Shown here piece after piece: positions 30,765-41,853 of a stretch of 64,000 bases of DNA. A program made the position numbers and the translations under genes. Position 1 is the first letter of the stretch. Each line of letters starts with the position of its first letter. The notes beneath the pieces are model-generated. The model saw only the letters and a program-made list of their open reading frames with translations. It made no database searches and was not told where the DNA came from. This DNA comes from Defluviitaleaceae bacterium (GTDB lineage Bacteria; Bacillota; Clostridia; Lachnospirales; WQUN01): the NCBI GenBank assembly GCA_009786925.1, contig WRGY01000126.1, forward strand, positions 1 through 64,000, given 5' to 3'.

Positions 30765-31823
30765 ATGAGAACCTACAATTTTTCCGCAGGGCCTGCTGCA
30801 TTACCGCAGGAAGTTTTGGAACGCGCCGCCAGAGAATTAGTGGAATACGGCGACGCGGGTATGTCAGTTATGGAGATGAGCCACCGCTCAAAATCTTACG
30901 AGGACATACACAACGCCGCCACACAGCTATTGCGCGACCTCATGAACATACCCCAAAATTACAAGGTCTTATTTTTACAAGGCGGAGCATCACAGCAGTT
31001 TGCTATGATTCCGATGAACCTTTCAAAAAAGGGTAAGGCTGACTTTGTAATCACAGGCGAATGGGCTACACGAGCCTACAAAGAAGCATCCCGCATACTT
31101 AATGCGAATATCGCCGCAAGCTCCGAAGCACAAAAATTTGCCAACATCCCGGAAATCACAAAGATTTCTGCCGATGCCGATTATTTTCATATATGCACAA
31201 ACAATACGATTTGTGGCACGAGGTTTACAGAAATCCCCGACACAGGCAATGTTCCCCTGGTCGCAGATATGTCGTCCGGTATTTTGTCAGAGGTTTTTGA
31301 TGTGCAAAAATTCGGCCTAATCTACGCAGGTGCGCAAAAAAACATCGGCCCCGCAGGTGTCACAGTCGTGATTATCCGTGAGGATTTATTAGAAAACGAA
31401 AACAAACTTCCCGCATTTATGCAATACAAAACCCACGCCGACGCAGGCTCTATGTATAACACACCGCCGACATATTCTATCTACATGGCAAAATTATGTT
31501 TTGAGTGGCTAAAGTCTAAGGGTGGTGTTGCCGGGATTCAAAAGGTCAACGAGGCTAAAGCAAAAATCCTCTACGACTTCTTGGACGAGTCCTCCCTATT
31601 TAAAGGAATCGCCGCCAAATCCCATCGCTCACTCATGAATATCCCCTTCACCACAGGCGACGAAACCAAGGATAAGCAATTTGTAAAAGAAGCCGCATCA
31701 GCAGGACTGGAAAACCTTGGCGGACACCGCTTGGTAGGCGGTCTGCGTGCGAGTATCTATAACGCAATGCCAACCGAGGGTGTACAAGCTTTGGTTGACT
31801 TTATGAAAAAATTTCAAAATTAA
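30765..31823 (+). CDS. serC: Phosphoserine aminotransferase
   Basis: YNFSAGPAALPQEVLERA, GGASQQFAMIPMNL, GAQKNIGPAGVTVVI. Confidence 0.98.
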   Translation: MRTYNFSAGPAALPQEVLERAARELVEYGDAGMSVMEMSHRSKSYEDIHNAATQLLRDLMNIPQNYKVLFLQGGASQQFAMIPMNLSKKGKADFVITGEWATRAYKEASRILNANIAASSEAQKFANIPEITKISADADYFHICTNNTICGTRFTEIPDTGNVPLVADMSSGILSEVFDVQKFGLIYAGAQKNIGPAGVTVVIIREDLLENENKLPAFMQYKTHADAGSMYNTPPTYSIYMAKLCFEWLKSKGGVAGIQKVNEAKAKILYDFLDESSLFKGIAAKSHRSLMNIPFTTGDETKDKQFVKEAASAGLENLGGHRLVGGLRASIYNAMPTEGVQALVDFMKKFQN

Positions 31824-31854
31824 CTAACCCGCACCTAAAACAGGAGGAGATATA

Positions 31855-33015
31855 ATGTTTAAGATTTTGACACGTAACAAAATTGCCGAATGCGGTCTAA
31901 ATGAATTACCAAATGCACAATTTACAGTATCTGATGATGAAAAAAGTCCTGATGGGATTATACTGCGGAGCTATGTGCTTCCCGAGTCGGAGCTGACACC
32001 GGGCTTGCAGGCCATTGGCCGTGCAGGTGCGGGTTATAATAATATCCCCGTCGATGCTTGTGCAGAAAAGGGGATTGTTGTTTTTAATACTCCCGGTGCC
32101 AATGCGAATGGGGTAAAAGAAATGGTTTTGGCGGGGCTTTTGCTTTCTTCTCGCGACATATACGGTGGGATTAGTTGGGCGCAGAGTCTACAGGGCGAAA
32201 CCGGCGTGGCCAAAACCGTAGAAAAAGGCAAATCTGAATTTGTCGGACCCGAAATTTCGGGCAAAAAGCTTGGAGTTATTGGACTCGGAGCGATTGGTGG
32301 GCTTGTGGCTAATGCTTGCCGCTTGCTCGGCATGAGCGTGGTGGGCTATGACCCATTTATTTCTGTAGACGCGGCATGGGGACTTTCTCGCGGAGTTCAT
32401 AAGGCTCCCGATTTGGACACGCTTTTGAGCGAATGCGATTATATTTCACTCCATGTACCTGTTACAAATGATACAAAGGGTATGTTTAATAAAGAAATGT
32501 TTGCTAAATGCAAAAAAGGCATGAGAATCATTAATACTGCAAGAGCGGAACTTGTGGACGATGCCGCTCTGTTACACGCCATAGATGACGGAACTGTTTT
32601 TTGCTATGTTACAGATTTCCCTACGGAAAATATGCTGGGTCATAAGAGGATTGTTCCGATTCCGCACCTTGGGTCATCCACTCCCGAATCAGAGGACAAC
32701 TGCGCGACCATGGCATCCGCACAACTGCGCGACTATCTGCTGTATGGCAACATAAAAAATTCTGTCAATTTTCCAAACTGTGAGCTTCCGTATGTGGGTA
32801 AAAAACGGATTTGTGTGATTCACCGCAACCTGCCAAAGGTGATTAACCCCGTGACAACCATGCTCGCCGACCGCTCCAGCAATATAGCCAACATGCTCAT
32901 GAAAAGCCGCGGCGAGTTTGCATACGCTATGATTGACGTGGATTGCCCGGACCTCAAAAATATTGAGACAGAAATCGCGGCACTACCGAATATAATTAAA
33001 GTAAGGGTGATATAA
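31855..33015 (+). CDS. serA: D-3-phosphoglycerate dehydrogenase
   Basis: IGRAGAGYNNIPVD, LGVIGLGAIGGLVAN, NTARAELVDDAAL; C-terminal ACT-like tail. Confidence 0.95.
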   Translation: MFKILTRNKIAECGLNELPNAQFTVSDDEKSPDGIILRSYVLPESELTPGLQAIGRAGAGYNNIPVDACAEKGIVVFNTPGANANGVKEMVLAGLLLSSRDIYGGISWAQSLQGETGVAKTVEKGKSEFVGPEISGKKLGVIGLGAIGGLVANACRLLGMSVVGYDPFISVDAAWGLSRGVHKAPDLDTLLSECDYISLHVPVTNDTKGMFNKEMFAKCKKGMRIINTARAELVDDAALLHAIDDGTVFCYVTDFPTENMLGHKRIVPIPHLGSSTPESEDNCATMASAQLRDYLLYGNIKNSVNFPNCELPYVGKKRICVIHRNLPKVINPVTTMLADRSSNIANMLMKSRGEFAYAMIDVDCPDLKNIETEIAALPNIIKVRVI

Positions 33016-33016
33016 A

Positions 33017-34270
33017 ATGGGCGTGACAATAAGAGCATTCAAAGCATTGCGCCCAAAACCCGACCTCGCCTCAAAAGTAGCCGCATTACCCTACGATGTT
33101 ATGAATACAGAAGAAGCACGCGAAATGGCGACGGGCAATCCATATTCATTTTTGCATGTGGATAAGGCAGAGATTGACCTACCGCCGGATACAGACCCAT
33201 ACAGCAATCAGGTTTATTCAAAAGCGGCAGAAAATCTAAAATCACTGGCCAAAACCGCGATGCTCCGGGACGAACAGCCCAACTTATATATCTATCGCCT
33301 TACGGGATACGGCCAAACGCAAACAGGCCTTGCCGCCTGTGTGTCGGCGGCAGAATACGAGCTTGGGTTAATCAAACGCCACGAGTTTACCCGCCCTGAC
33401 AAGGAGCAAGACCGTATAAACCACATGGAGGCATGTGAAGCACATACAGGTCCGATTTTTCTGGCGTATCGTTCTGACGAATCAGCAAAACCCGAAGAAA
33501 TAATATCCGAGTGCATAAAGCAAACCCCTGTCTATGACTTTACGGCAGAGGACAACGTGCGCCACGAAATGTGGGTAATCTCCGATAAGACGACACAGGA
33601 CGCTCTCGCCGCCGCATTCCGCGATATTTCATATCTTTATATAGCCGACGGTCATCACCGCAATGCTACCGCGGTAAAAGTTGCACATGCCCGCAACGAA
33701 AAGATTACATCCGCAGGCGGTGACTTAGACCCCAATGCCGAGCATGATTTCTACCTTGCCGTCATATTCCCGCATTCACAGTTAAAAATCTTGGATTACA
33801 ACCGTGTAGTAAAGGACTTAAACGGCATGGATAAGGCTTCGTTTTTGGGCAAACTAAACGAGGGGTGGAGTATAGAAAAATCCCCTACCCCTGTCAAACC
33901 CTCCAAAAAGCACGAAGTTGGCATGTATATGTCAAAACAATGGTACAAACTCACAGCAAAAAATCCACCCGGAGCAGATGATGCAATCGGCAACTTGGAC
34001 TGCTCCGTACTACAAAACTCCTTACTCTCCCCCATACTTGGCATCACAGACCCCCGCTCTGATAAGCGGATAGACTTTGTGGGCGGTATCCGCGGTTTGG
34101 AGGAGTTAGAAAAACGTGTAAACAGTGGCGAAATGGCAGTTGCCTTTGCCCTATTCCCTACCTCTATGGAAGAACTGATGAACGTAGCAGACAAAGGTCA
34201 AATAATGCCGCCAAAGTCTACGTGGTTTGAGCCAAAGTTGCGAAGCGGGTTGCTTGTTCATAATTTTTAA
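33017..34270 (+). CDS. DUF1015-family protein
   Basis: VTIRAFKALRPKPDLASKVAALPYDVMNTEEAREMA; ADGHHRNATA; in serC-serA context. Confidence 0.92.
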   Translation: MGVTIRAFKALRPKPDLASKVAALPYDVMNTEEAREMATGNPYSFLHVDKAEIDLPPDTDPYSNQVYSKAAENLKSLAKTAMLRDEQPNLYIYRLTGYGQTQTGLAACVSAAEYELGLIKRHEFTRPDKEQDRINHMEACEAHTGPIFLAYRSDESAKPEEIISECIKQTPVYDFTAEDNVRHEMWVISDKTTQDALAAAFRDISYLYIADGHHRNATAVKVAHARNEKITSAGGDLDPNAEHDFYLAVIFPHSQLKILDYNRVVKDLNGMDKASFLGKLNEGWSIEKSPTPVKPSKKHEVGMYMSKQWYKLTAKNPPGADDAIGNLDCSVLQNSLLSPILGITDPRSDKRIDFVGGIRGLEELEKRVNSGEMAVAFALFPTSMEELMNVADKGQIMPPKSTWFEPKLRSGLLVHNF

Positions 34271-34311
34271 GCAACCTTTACAAGGAGCGTGTTGAATAAG
34301 GAGGACTCCCT

Positions 34312-36456
34312 GTGAATTTTATTAAATCATTTTTTTCCAGACTTTTTGGAAATCCAAACAAGGATGAAATCATCAACAATCTGCTCGGCATATTAAATCC
34401 ACAAGACTTTGAAATCATAGCTGTACGCGGCAAATCATGCCGCATTGTTTTTGCTAATGAAACAGCAAAAAGCCGCACCTATACACAGGAAGGCCATACA
34501 GATGATTGCAAAGTCGGCTTATCAAAAAACTTTCCATCTCTTTGTCAACACTGCCCACATAGCACCCGTAAAAATGAAATACCTAGTTCTTTCGAAATAA
34601 AGGATATAAACAACAGAACATATCAAGCAAGCTTTAGCGATGTAAAGTGGGTGGATGGTGCCGCGGCCACTGTTTTTGTGTTTAACGATATTACTTTTGA
34701 AACAGAGGCAAAAAACAAGCTTTTTAGGCTGGCGTATATTGACCAGCTAACAGGTGTACCAAACAGGCAAAAGCTAAAAGAGGACTTTAGCGCACTGGAA
34801 GAAAAAATCGAAAACAATGAACTCACAGGCATCGTGTCGCTATTCGACCTTGACCATTTCAAGGCAATTAACGATACATACGGACATAACACAGGCGACA
34901 TAGTGTTGCGCAGACTTGCAGAGCATTTTGAGGGGGACTCGGATTTTAACGGACATTTGTACAGGCTGGGCGGCGATGAATTTGTGCTTTTATTCTCTGA
35001 CCCCGTCGAGCGTTTTTCTTCGCCTGAGGAGGTAGAAAACCACTATTCCAATCTGCTTAACAAAACTTTACGTTCCTATTCCCTACCCAACATAGAGCTA
35101 AAATGCACACTTAGCATGGGCGTTACATCCTTCCCTAAAAACGGAACAAATCTCTCTGAGCTTATGCGAAAAGCAGACATCGCACTATACCAAGCAAAAG
35201 AAGCAGGACGCAATCAGATACACCTCTTTATTGACAAATACGAAACTTCTCCAAAGTTTAAGGATGTATACATCAACATAAAACCCATCCTATGCAAAGA
35301 TGATAAAACTTTTGGCTACGAACTTACTGACGATACGGCAAGCAGTGTCGACGATGACGATACCGTAAAACTGCAAGAATTTAACCGAACACTGGAGGCA
35401 ATTGGGCTAAACAATATGGAAGAGGGCAAGTATTACTTTATCCCCTATTCTTTGCAATTGTTAAACCCGATGGTGCTTAAAAATCTACCCGTGGACAAAC
35501 TTGTCATACAAGTTAATACAAAAACCATAGCATCAAGCGATTTGGAACAATACAAAAATTTACGTTCACATGGCTACAAGCTGGCACTGTTTGAGCTAAG
35601 TAGTGACTCGCCCAATATTGAGCTAATCAGGTTGGCGGACTATTGCAAATTTAGTGCCGATGACGATGATTTAAAAAAACAGCGCGTGACCATCGCAGAA
35701 AACAGTGACAAGGGTTTTATCGCAACCGATGTAAACTCTATCTCTGATTACAAGGTGGCAAAAAGCGTAGGATTCCAATATTTCCAAGGCTTTTATTTTA
35801 ACCAACCCGTAAAAGAAAGACGCGACAAAGAAATTAATCCGTTAAAAATAAATTACATGCGTTTATTAAAATTATCCAATGCGGACGACTATATGGACTT
35901 TAGCGAAATAAGCAATGTTATCTCCTCTGATGTTGCACTCACATACAAACTGCTTCGCATCCTAAACTCTGCGGCTGTTGGTCTGCGAAATGTCTCTTCT
36001 ATTTCTGCGGCGGTGGCATATCTCGGAGAAGGTAATCTAAAAAAATGGATTGCCGTGCTTGCACTGCGAGGCATCGCAGAGGATAAACCACTCGAACTCA
36101 TCAGACTCTCCCTAATCCGAGCAAGATTTGGGGAGCTGTTATCACCGCATTTTAGAGTAAGGCGCAATCCATCCAAGGTTTTTATGGTCGGCCTGCTATC
36201 CCTCTTACACATAGCCCTTGATGTGACCAGAGAGCAAATGCTGGAGGATATACCCGTGGATGACGATATACGTGATTCATTTATATCCAAAGATGGTATA
36301 TACTCCGAGCTGCTTAGCTTCTTTTATGATTATGAATACTCAAACTGGGAACTCGTCTCCGAGTTTTCTAAACGCAATAGCCTGGATACCTCTACCATGA
36401 ACGACGCTTATCTGGAGTCGGTAAAATGGTATAACGATTTGGCGAGTGACGAATAA
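34312..36456 (+). CDS. Multidomain signalling protein: PAS-like, GGDEF, degenerate EAL, HDOD
   Basis: DQLTGVPNRQKLKED...YRLGGDEFVLLF; EAL-like region with YFQGFYFNQPV but no intact EAL; HDOD-like SSDVALTYKLLRILNSAAVG; GTG start. Confidence 0.85.
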   Translation: MNFIKSFFSRLFGNPNKDEIINNLLGILNPQDFEIIAVRGKSCRIVFANETAKSRTYTQEGHTDDCKVGLSKNFPSLCQHCPHSTRKNEIPSSFEIKDINNRTYQASFSDVKWVDGAAATVFVFNDITFETEAKNKLFRLAYIDQLTGVPNRQKLKEDFSALEEKIENNELTGIVSLFDLDHFKAINDTYGHNTGDIVLRRLAEHFEGDSDFNGHLYRLGGDEFVLLFSDPVERFSSPEEVENHYSNLLNKTLRSYSLPNIELKCTLSMGVTSFPKNGTNLSELMRKADIALYQAKEAGRNQIHLFIDKYETSPKFKDVYINIKPILCKDDKTFGYELTDDTASSVDDDDTVKLQEFNRTLEAIGLNNMEEGKYYFIPYSLQLLNPMVLKNLPVDKLVIQVNTKTIASSDLEQYKNLRSHGYKLALFELSSDSPNIELIRLADYCKFSADDDDLKKQRVTIAENSDKGFIATDVNSISDYKVAKSVGFQYFQGFYFNQPVKERRDKEINPLKINYMRLLKLSNADDYMDFSEISNVISSDVALTYKLLRILNSAAVGLRNVSSISAAVAYLGEGNLKKWIAVLALRGIAEDKPLELIRLSLIRARFGELLSPHFRVRRNPSKVFMVGLLSLLHIALDVTREQMLEDIPVDDDIRDSFISKDGIYSELLSFFYDYEYSNWELVSEFSKRNSLDTSTMNDAYLESVKWYNDLASDE

Positions 36457-36458
36457 CC

Positions 36459-38186
36459 ATGAAGCTCCTACTTAAACTAATCAAAGCATCACGCGCATAC
36501 TGGTCGTATCTTGTCATATCATTGCTTGCCATCGTGGGTATGACTGCGGCGCAGTTGTACGCGCCATTGGTGGTACGCCGCCTCACCGATATGGCAATCA
36601 ATGCCGACCCGCGCCTTGCCGACGAAGCACTGCGGCTTGGGCTTATTTTGGGTGGGGTTTATTTGTTGCAAGCGATATGTGCATACATACGTTCATATTT
36701 TACGCATTATGCGGCATGGCATTTTGTTGCAGATTTGCGCACGCGGGTTTACGCCACATTACAGCGGCTGTCCATGAAATTTTACCATGACAAACAAACG
36801 GGACAAATCATGTCGCGTGTGGTAAATGACACAAACAACATCGAAGTATTGATTGCCCATGCGGTGCCTGATATTTTGGTTAACTTGGCGATTCTTATAG
36901 GTGTTGCTATTATTTTGTTTGCCATTAACCCATTGCTTGCGGCGTTGAGCCTATTAGCGATGCCCATACTCTTGGTGATGAGCGTGGCATTTGCAAAGCG
37001 CGTTTTGCCGATTTTTCGTGATGCACAACAAATTTTAGGCGAACTAAACGCAAACTTGCAGGACAATATCTCGGGCATGAAAGAAATCCAAGTTTTTAAC
37101 CAACATACACGCGAAAAAGAAAAAATAAAAAAAAGCGCGCGTGGCCATGCGATGGCGGTTTTGCGAGCATTACGGCTTAGTGCGGCATATGGCAGTGCTG
37201 TACAGTATTTTTCCGGCATGGGGTCGGTGGTAGTGGTTGCATATGGTGGTTATATGGCATTGCATGGCAATGTACCTGTTGCGGATATTGTGGCATTTTT
37301 GATGTATCTTGCGATTTTTTACCAGCCTGTGACAATGCTTGCGCGCATTAACGAGGATTTGCAGACATCCATCGCAGGTGCCGAGCGCGTTTTCGAAATC
37401 CTCGACGCGGAGATTGATGTAAAAGAAAAAGAAAATCCCCAGGAGCTAAAAAACGTCAAGGGGCATATTGTTTACAGCAATGTATCCTTCCACTATATAG
37501 AAGGCAATGATGTGTTAAAAAATATTAATGTAGAAATAAAACCCGGCGAAGTCGTTGCACTTGTAGGCCCTACAGGCGTAGGCAAAACTACTTTTATTAA
37601 CCTGCTCAACCGATTTTATGACCCTGTGGACGGCACGATTACACTGGATGGGCATGACTTGCGTGATGTTTCGCTAAAAAGCCTTAGGCATTCTATGAGC
37701 AATGTTTTACAGGATGTTTTCCTCTTTAATGATACATTAGAAGAAAATATCGGATACGGCCGCCCCGATGCAAGCCGCGAAGAAATCATAAAAGCCTCAC
37801 AGCTCGCCCGCGCCGATGATTTTATCACTGCACTAAACGACGGATACGAGACAATGGTCGGCGAACGTGGGCTTCGACTTTCGGGTGGGCAAAAACAACG
37901 TGTATCTATTGCCCGTGCAGTTTTGCGAGACCGTCCGATTCTTATTTTGGATGAGGCAACCGCCGCCGTGGATGTCGAGACAGAAAAGCAAATCCGCGAA
38001 GCCATGGATGATGTAATGCGCAACCGCACCACCATCATCATCGCTCACCGCCTTTCCACAATAAAAAAAGCTGACAAAATAATAGTCCTAAACGAAGGGC
38101 AAATAGAAGATATGGGTACACATGACGAGCTGATGGAACGCGGCGGATTGTATGCCCATATGACAGGAATCAATATGTATGCGTAA
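36459..38186 (+). CDS. ABC transporter, fused permease and ATPase (exporter type)
   Basis: TM domain plus GPTGVGKTTFINLLNRFYDP, LSGGQKQRVSIARAVL, ILILDEATAAVD. Confidence 0.96.
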   Translation: MKLLLKLIKASRAYWSYLVISLLAIVGMTAAQLYAPLVVRRLTDMAINADPRLADEALRLGLILGGVYLLQAICAYIRSYFTHYAAWHFVADLRTRVYATLQRLSMKFYHDKQTGQIMSRVVNDTNNIEVLIAHAVPDILVNLAILIGVAIILFAINPLLAALSLLAMPILLVMSVAFAKRVLPIFRDAQQILGELNANLQDNISGMKEIQVFNQHTREKEKIKKSARGHAMAVLRALRLSAAYGSAVQYFSGMGSVVVVAYGGYMALHGNVPVADIVAFLMYLAIFYQPVTMLARINEDLQTSIAGAERVFEILDAEIDVKEKENPQELKNVKGHIVYSNVSFHYIEGNDVLKNINVEIKPGEVVALVGPTGVGKTTFINLLNRFYDPVDGTITLDGHDLRDVSLKSLRHSMSNVLQDVFLFNDTLEENIGYGRPDASREEIIKASQLARADDFITALNDGYETMVGERGLRLSGGQKQRVSIARAVLRDRPILILDEATAAVDVETEKQIREAMDDVMRNRTTIIIAHRLSTIKKADKIIVLNEGQIEDMGTHDELMERGGLYAHMTGINMYA

Positions 38187-39306
38187 ACATGGATTGCATA
38201 TCCTCGTAATTGTCTTGGCTGTTTTATTTTTGTTTATCGGAAACCGCATGACAGAGGTATACCAGCCACAAAACCCCTACGAAATGCCGTTTTACAATGC
38301 CGTTATCACAGAAATTTTGGATGTCAGAGAAACGGATCTGGGCTGGGGTCTTAGCACGAGCATCACCTTTTCTGCACGGCTCACAGGCACCGAACGGCGC
38401 GGAGAAATGATTACCGCAACCCAACATATCGACGATTTTTTTCTGGTAAACGAGCGCGAAGTATCTCTTGGCGACAGAATAGTTGTTGTATATGCTCCAT
38501 GGGACGATGTGTTTTATTTTGCACACTATAACAGAATTAATCTTGTCGCAGTTCTTATTGCCATCTTTTTTGTCCTCATACTCCTTTTTGCAAAAATGAA
38601 AGGCTTTAACTCCATCATCGCACTTGGTTTTACATGCATGGCGGTGTTTTTGGTATTTGTACCCGCCATTTTGGCAGGACGAAATATCTACATCACCACC
38701 ATAATAATCTGTGCATACGCAATTATCTCCACCCTGCTCATCGTAATCGGCTTTGAAAAAAAGGCCATGGCCGCAATGCTAGGCTGCCTTGGCGGAGTGT
38801 TTGTATCAGGACTTTTAATGCTTGCGGCTGATATGGTTTTTAGGCTTACCGGTGGGCTGGATCAAGAGACAGAGTTTTTGCTTCTACTGCCGACAGGGAC
38901 CCCCATCAACCTACGAGCCATAATATTTGCGGGTGTTATTTTAGGTGCAGTCGGAGCCATTTTGGACGTGGCGATGTCCATCTCCTCATCCCTATGGGAG
39001 CTAAAAGAAGCCGGCGGTGTTTCTGATTTTAACAGCATTTTCAAATCAGGCATCAATATAGGAAAAGATATTTTAGGCACAATGCTCAACACACTAATCC
39101 TAGCATATATCGGAAGCTCCCTATCCTTAATTTTACTGCTCAATGTCAACTCTACATCACTCATCGCGCTCTTTAACGAAGAGCGAATCATCGTAGAATT
39201 TTTACGTGCCTTAATAGGCAGTTTTGGAATGCTGCTCGCGATTCCTCTAACGGCAGGGATATGTGGTTGGCTTTATGGTGGGCTAACGATTCAGAAAAAT
39301 GAGTAA
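38179..39306 (+). CDS. YibE/F-family membrane protein
   Basis: GAVGAILDVAMSISSSLWEL and TM pattern typical of YibE/F. Confidence 0.9.
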   Translation: MRKHGLHILVIVLAVLFLFIGNRMTEVYQPQNPYEMPFYNAVITEILDVRETDLGWGLSTSITFSARLTGTERRGEMITATQHIDDFFLVNEREVSLGDRIVVVYAPWDDVFYFAHYNRINLVAVLIAIFFVLILLFAKMKGFNSIIALGFTCMAVFLVFVPAILAGRNIYITTIIICAYAIISTLLIVIGFEKKAMAAMLGCLGGVFVSGLLMLAADMVFRLTGGLDQETEFLLLLPTGTPINLRAIIFAGVILGAVGAILDVAMSISSSLWELKEAGGVSDFNSIFKSGINIGKDILGTMLNTLILAYIGSSLSLILLLNVNSTSLIALFNEERIIVEFLRALIGSFGMLLAIPLTAGICGWLYGGLTIQKNE

Positions 39307-39316
39307 GCGCGTCCTT

Positions 39317-40783
39317 TTAATCCCCTGCCTCCGAAACGACACCGGGTCTATCCAGCCTTTCCTTATCCTTTATAGCCTTATTTGCTTTCCAGACATATAG
39401 CCCAAGAGAAACGCCGATTACACCATATACCATAAATGTCCGCATATATTCACCTGCATTGCCGTCATTAAACACAAACAATCCCACCGCAGGTGATACG
39501 ATAAACATAGCATGGAAGAGCAAAAGTCCTACCATGGCATTTTTTACGCTTGCCCGGGCGGCAGTCGCGCCACCCACCAAAATCGCAGCGACAGAGAAAA
39601 ATCCAATATTTCTATGCACGGTATAGGTGCTTACATGTCCCATGTCTTGTAAAAAAATAATCATACCCCAAGCCGCAAGCACAGTAGAAATAATTGTTGC
39701 AATTATCCGTGTACGGTCAACATCAATCCCCGATACATTGGCGATTTGTTGACTTTGCCCAACACTGCGGCAGTCCTGCCCGAGTTTTGTTTTAGAAAAA
39801 TAAACAATGAACAAGCCCACAGCCGCGATTACCATGCCTGTAACGACAGGCACCCTGTCTACACGGCTAATTTCTACTACAAAATTAGAAATACCGGGCA
39901 ACAAGTCAAGCCTGGTAATGTACGGATGATTTTGCAACTCATTGTACCAATAATAAATTTGCCCCGAGCTAAAAATTGCAAAGGCCAGAATTGCCCCGCA
40001 CACTGCGATTTTTAGGCAAAAAGACCAGAGTGGCTCGTTTAGCTTGGACAAAACGGCGGGGTTTTTCTTCATATAAATACGTCTGATTACAAGGAAGGCA
40101 AACACCGCAAGCGAAACCACCGCAAGTGCATAAATAAACTCTATACGCCAAAGGTTATTTAAAGCTCTGGCCATACCCGGTATTTCATTTTGAAATCCCC
40201 TGCCCGTCATTTCTCCCGCGGGCAAGCCCATTTCAAAAGAGCTTCTGATGCCTACGGGGCGCACGCCCTCTGCTACAGGGTTTATCATCCTATGCCCACG
40301 TGTCACAGGGATAATACCGCCGACCACAAAAAGAAGAAATATTTCATACAAACCACCTGCAAAAAAGCCTACGATAAGACTTGCGACCATTTCCTGCCCG
40401 CGAGTCTTGTTATAAAGTTTTCCGGTCAAAAAGCCAAAAAGGATTGCGATAGGTGTAGCAATGGCAAAACAAAGCAAAAGTCCTCCAATCCCGGGGAATA
40501 ATGCATAATGGTAACGCACAAAAACGATGGAAAGCAGTCCCGCCAACGCCCCTACGACTATACCAAAGTTCAGCCCAAGTCCCGCCATTATAGGGATAAT
40601 AAGCGAAAGCACCAATACTCCATTTCTAAAAAACCGTGAAATAATGTCGTTGGTAAAAGAACTGGGCGTAAAGGTATCAGAAACAATAAAACCAAAGACA
40701 ACAAATCCCAAAAAAATAATTGTTACAATATTGTCAAGCAAAAAAGCGCGGATTTTTTCGCCGCTTATATTCGTCGTCATCAT
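39317..40783 (-). CDS. ABC transporter permease of the DUF3798 importer
   Basis: BPD_transp_2-like polytopic protein; VSGIDVDRTRIIATIISTVLAAWGMII. Confidence 0.88.
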   Translation of the reverse strand: MMTTNISGEKIRAFLLDNIVTIIFLGFVVFGFIVSDTFTPSSFTNDIISRFFRNGVLVLSLIIPIMAGLGLNFGIVVGALAGLLSIVFVRYHYALFPGIGGLLLCFAIATPIAILFGFLTGKLYNKTRGQEMVASLIVGFFAGGLYEIFLLFVVGGIIPVTRGHRMINPVAEGVRPVGIRSSFEMGLPAGEMTGRGFQNEIPGMARALNNLWRIEFIYALAVVSLAVFAFLVIRRIYMKKNPAVLSKLNEPLWSFCLKIAVCGAILAFAIFSSGQIYYWYNELQNHPYITRLDLLPGISNFVVEISRVDRVPVVTGMVIAAVGLFIVYFSKTKLGQDCRSVGQSQQIANVSGIDVDRTRIIATIISTVLAAWGMIIFLQDMGHVSTYTVHRNIGFFSVAAILVGGATAARASVKNAMVGLLLFHAMFIVSPAVGLFVFNDGNAGEYMRTFMVYGVIGVSLGLYVWKANKAIKDKERLDRPGVVSEAGD

Positions 40784-41853
40784 TTGCCTCCCTTACTCAT
40801 TTGCGCAAGCGCGTAAAGAATAATTCCGTTTTGTACTACCATGCGTATCTGGTTAACTACACCTGCTACATCTGTCCCCGCAAGTGCGCGACTAAATACA
40901 GGCAATACTATAGCAATAAGCCCCTGGAACACAAATGTACCTACGACAACATTTGTGACATTTGCTCTTTGCTTACTCGCACCGCCCACCAAAATGCCGG
41001 CAATCGCAGGGAACGCCATAAACATAGGGAAGTCATAAAGCTGGATAAATCCAAAACCCTGTGCATAAACAATCACGCCAAACGCCGCGATTGCAGTAGA
41101 CATCATATTTGCAATGACCCTGCTTCGGTCTACATTAATACCTGTTGCCTTTGCAAAAAGCGGATTTCTGCCGACTGCGGAAATCGCAATCCCTGCCTTT
41201 GTGCGAAAGAACAAGTACATCAACAGGCAAGCTACAAAAACAACCAGCAACTCTCCTGTGCGCACTTCAAGTCCAAAAACTTCGAAATACAAAAATTCTG
41301 CCAAAATAAAATTAGCACCAAAATAATCCAAAGGAATTTGATGCCTAAGCCCATCACCGAGAAAGAAAACCATATTTGGGTGATTTATCGGAATCGCAAG
41401 CCACACCAACCCAAAAGCGGCAGTAATGGCAAACCCGGTATAAGGAGCTATTGCCATCTCACTACCCTTTACCGCATTCATCAATCTTCCATAAAGGTAT
41501 CCCGACAGACTTCCAAAAACCAATGCAGTGACAGATGAAACAATAATAAACCAAATTCCTGTAAAACCTGCCGCCAAAACAAGCACCATGGCAAGAAGCC
41601 CATTTACAATGCCTATGGGCAAAGCAAAGTTTGGCCCTGTACCGGACTGTATGGAAGGCACATTGGCTAACGCAAAAATCGCCCACACACCAAAGAAATG
41701 TAAGCTTGCAGAAATCAATGTAGCAATACTAAATCCAAAAACTACACCCAGTACCAAAACAGCCAAGTACAAACCGCCGACTACCCTAGTAGAGAATGGT
41801 ATTTTCTTAAATAAGCTTAGCAAGCTAAATCTTTCCTGTGCAAGTTCAGTCAT
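40780..41853 (-). CDS. ABC transporter permease of the DUF3798 importer
   Basis: BPD_transp_2-like; AVGRNPLFAKATGINVDRSRVIANMMSTAIAAFG; overlaps upstream and downstream genes. Confidence 0.9.
   Translation of the reverse strand: MTELAQERFSLLSLFKKIPFSTRVVGGLYLAVLVLGVVFGFSIATLISASLHFFGVWAIFALANVPSIQSGTGPNFALPIGIVNGLLAMVLVLAAGFTGIWFIIVSSVTALVFGSLSGYLYGRLMNAVKGSEMAIAPYTGFAITAAFGLVWLAIPINHPNMVFFLGDGLRHQIPLDYFGANFILAEFLYFEVFGLEVRTGELLVVFVACLLMYLFFRTKAGIAISAVGRNPLFAKATGINVDRSRVIANMMSTAIAAFGVIVYAQGFGFIQLYDFPMFMAFPAIAGILVGGASKQRANVTNVVVGTFVFQGLIAIVLPVFSRALAGTDVAGVVNQIRMVVQNGIILYALAQMSKGGK

Noticed and set aside
40720-41538. 272-aa plus-strand ORF
   Set aside because: Antisense to two well-supported ABC permease genes; composition not protein-like.
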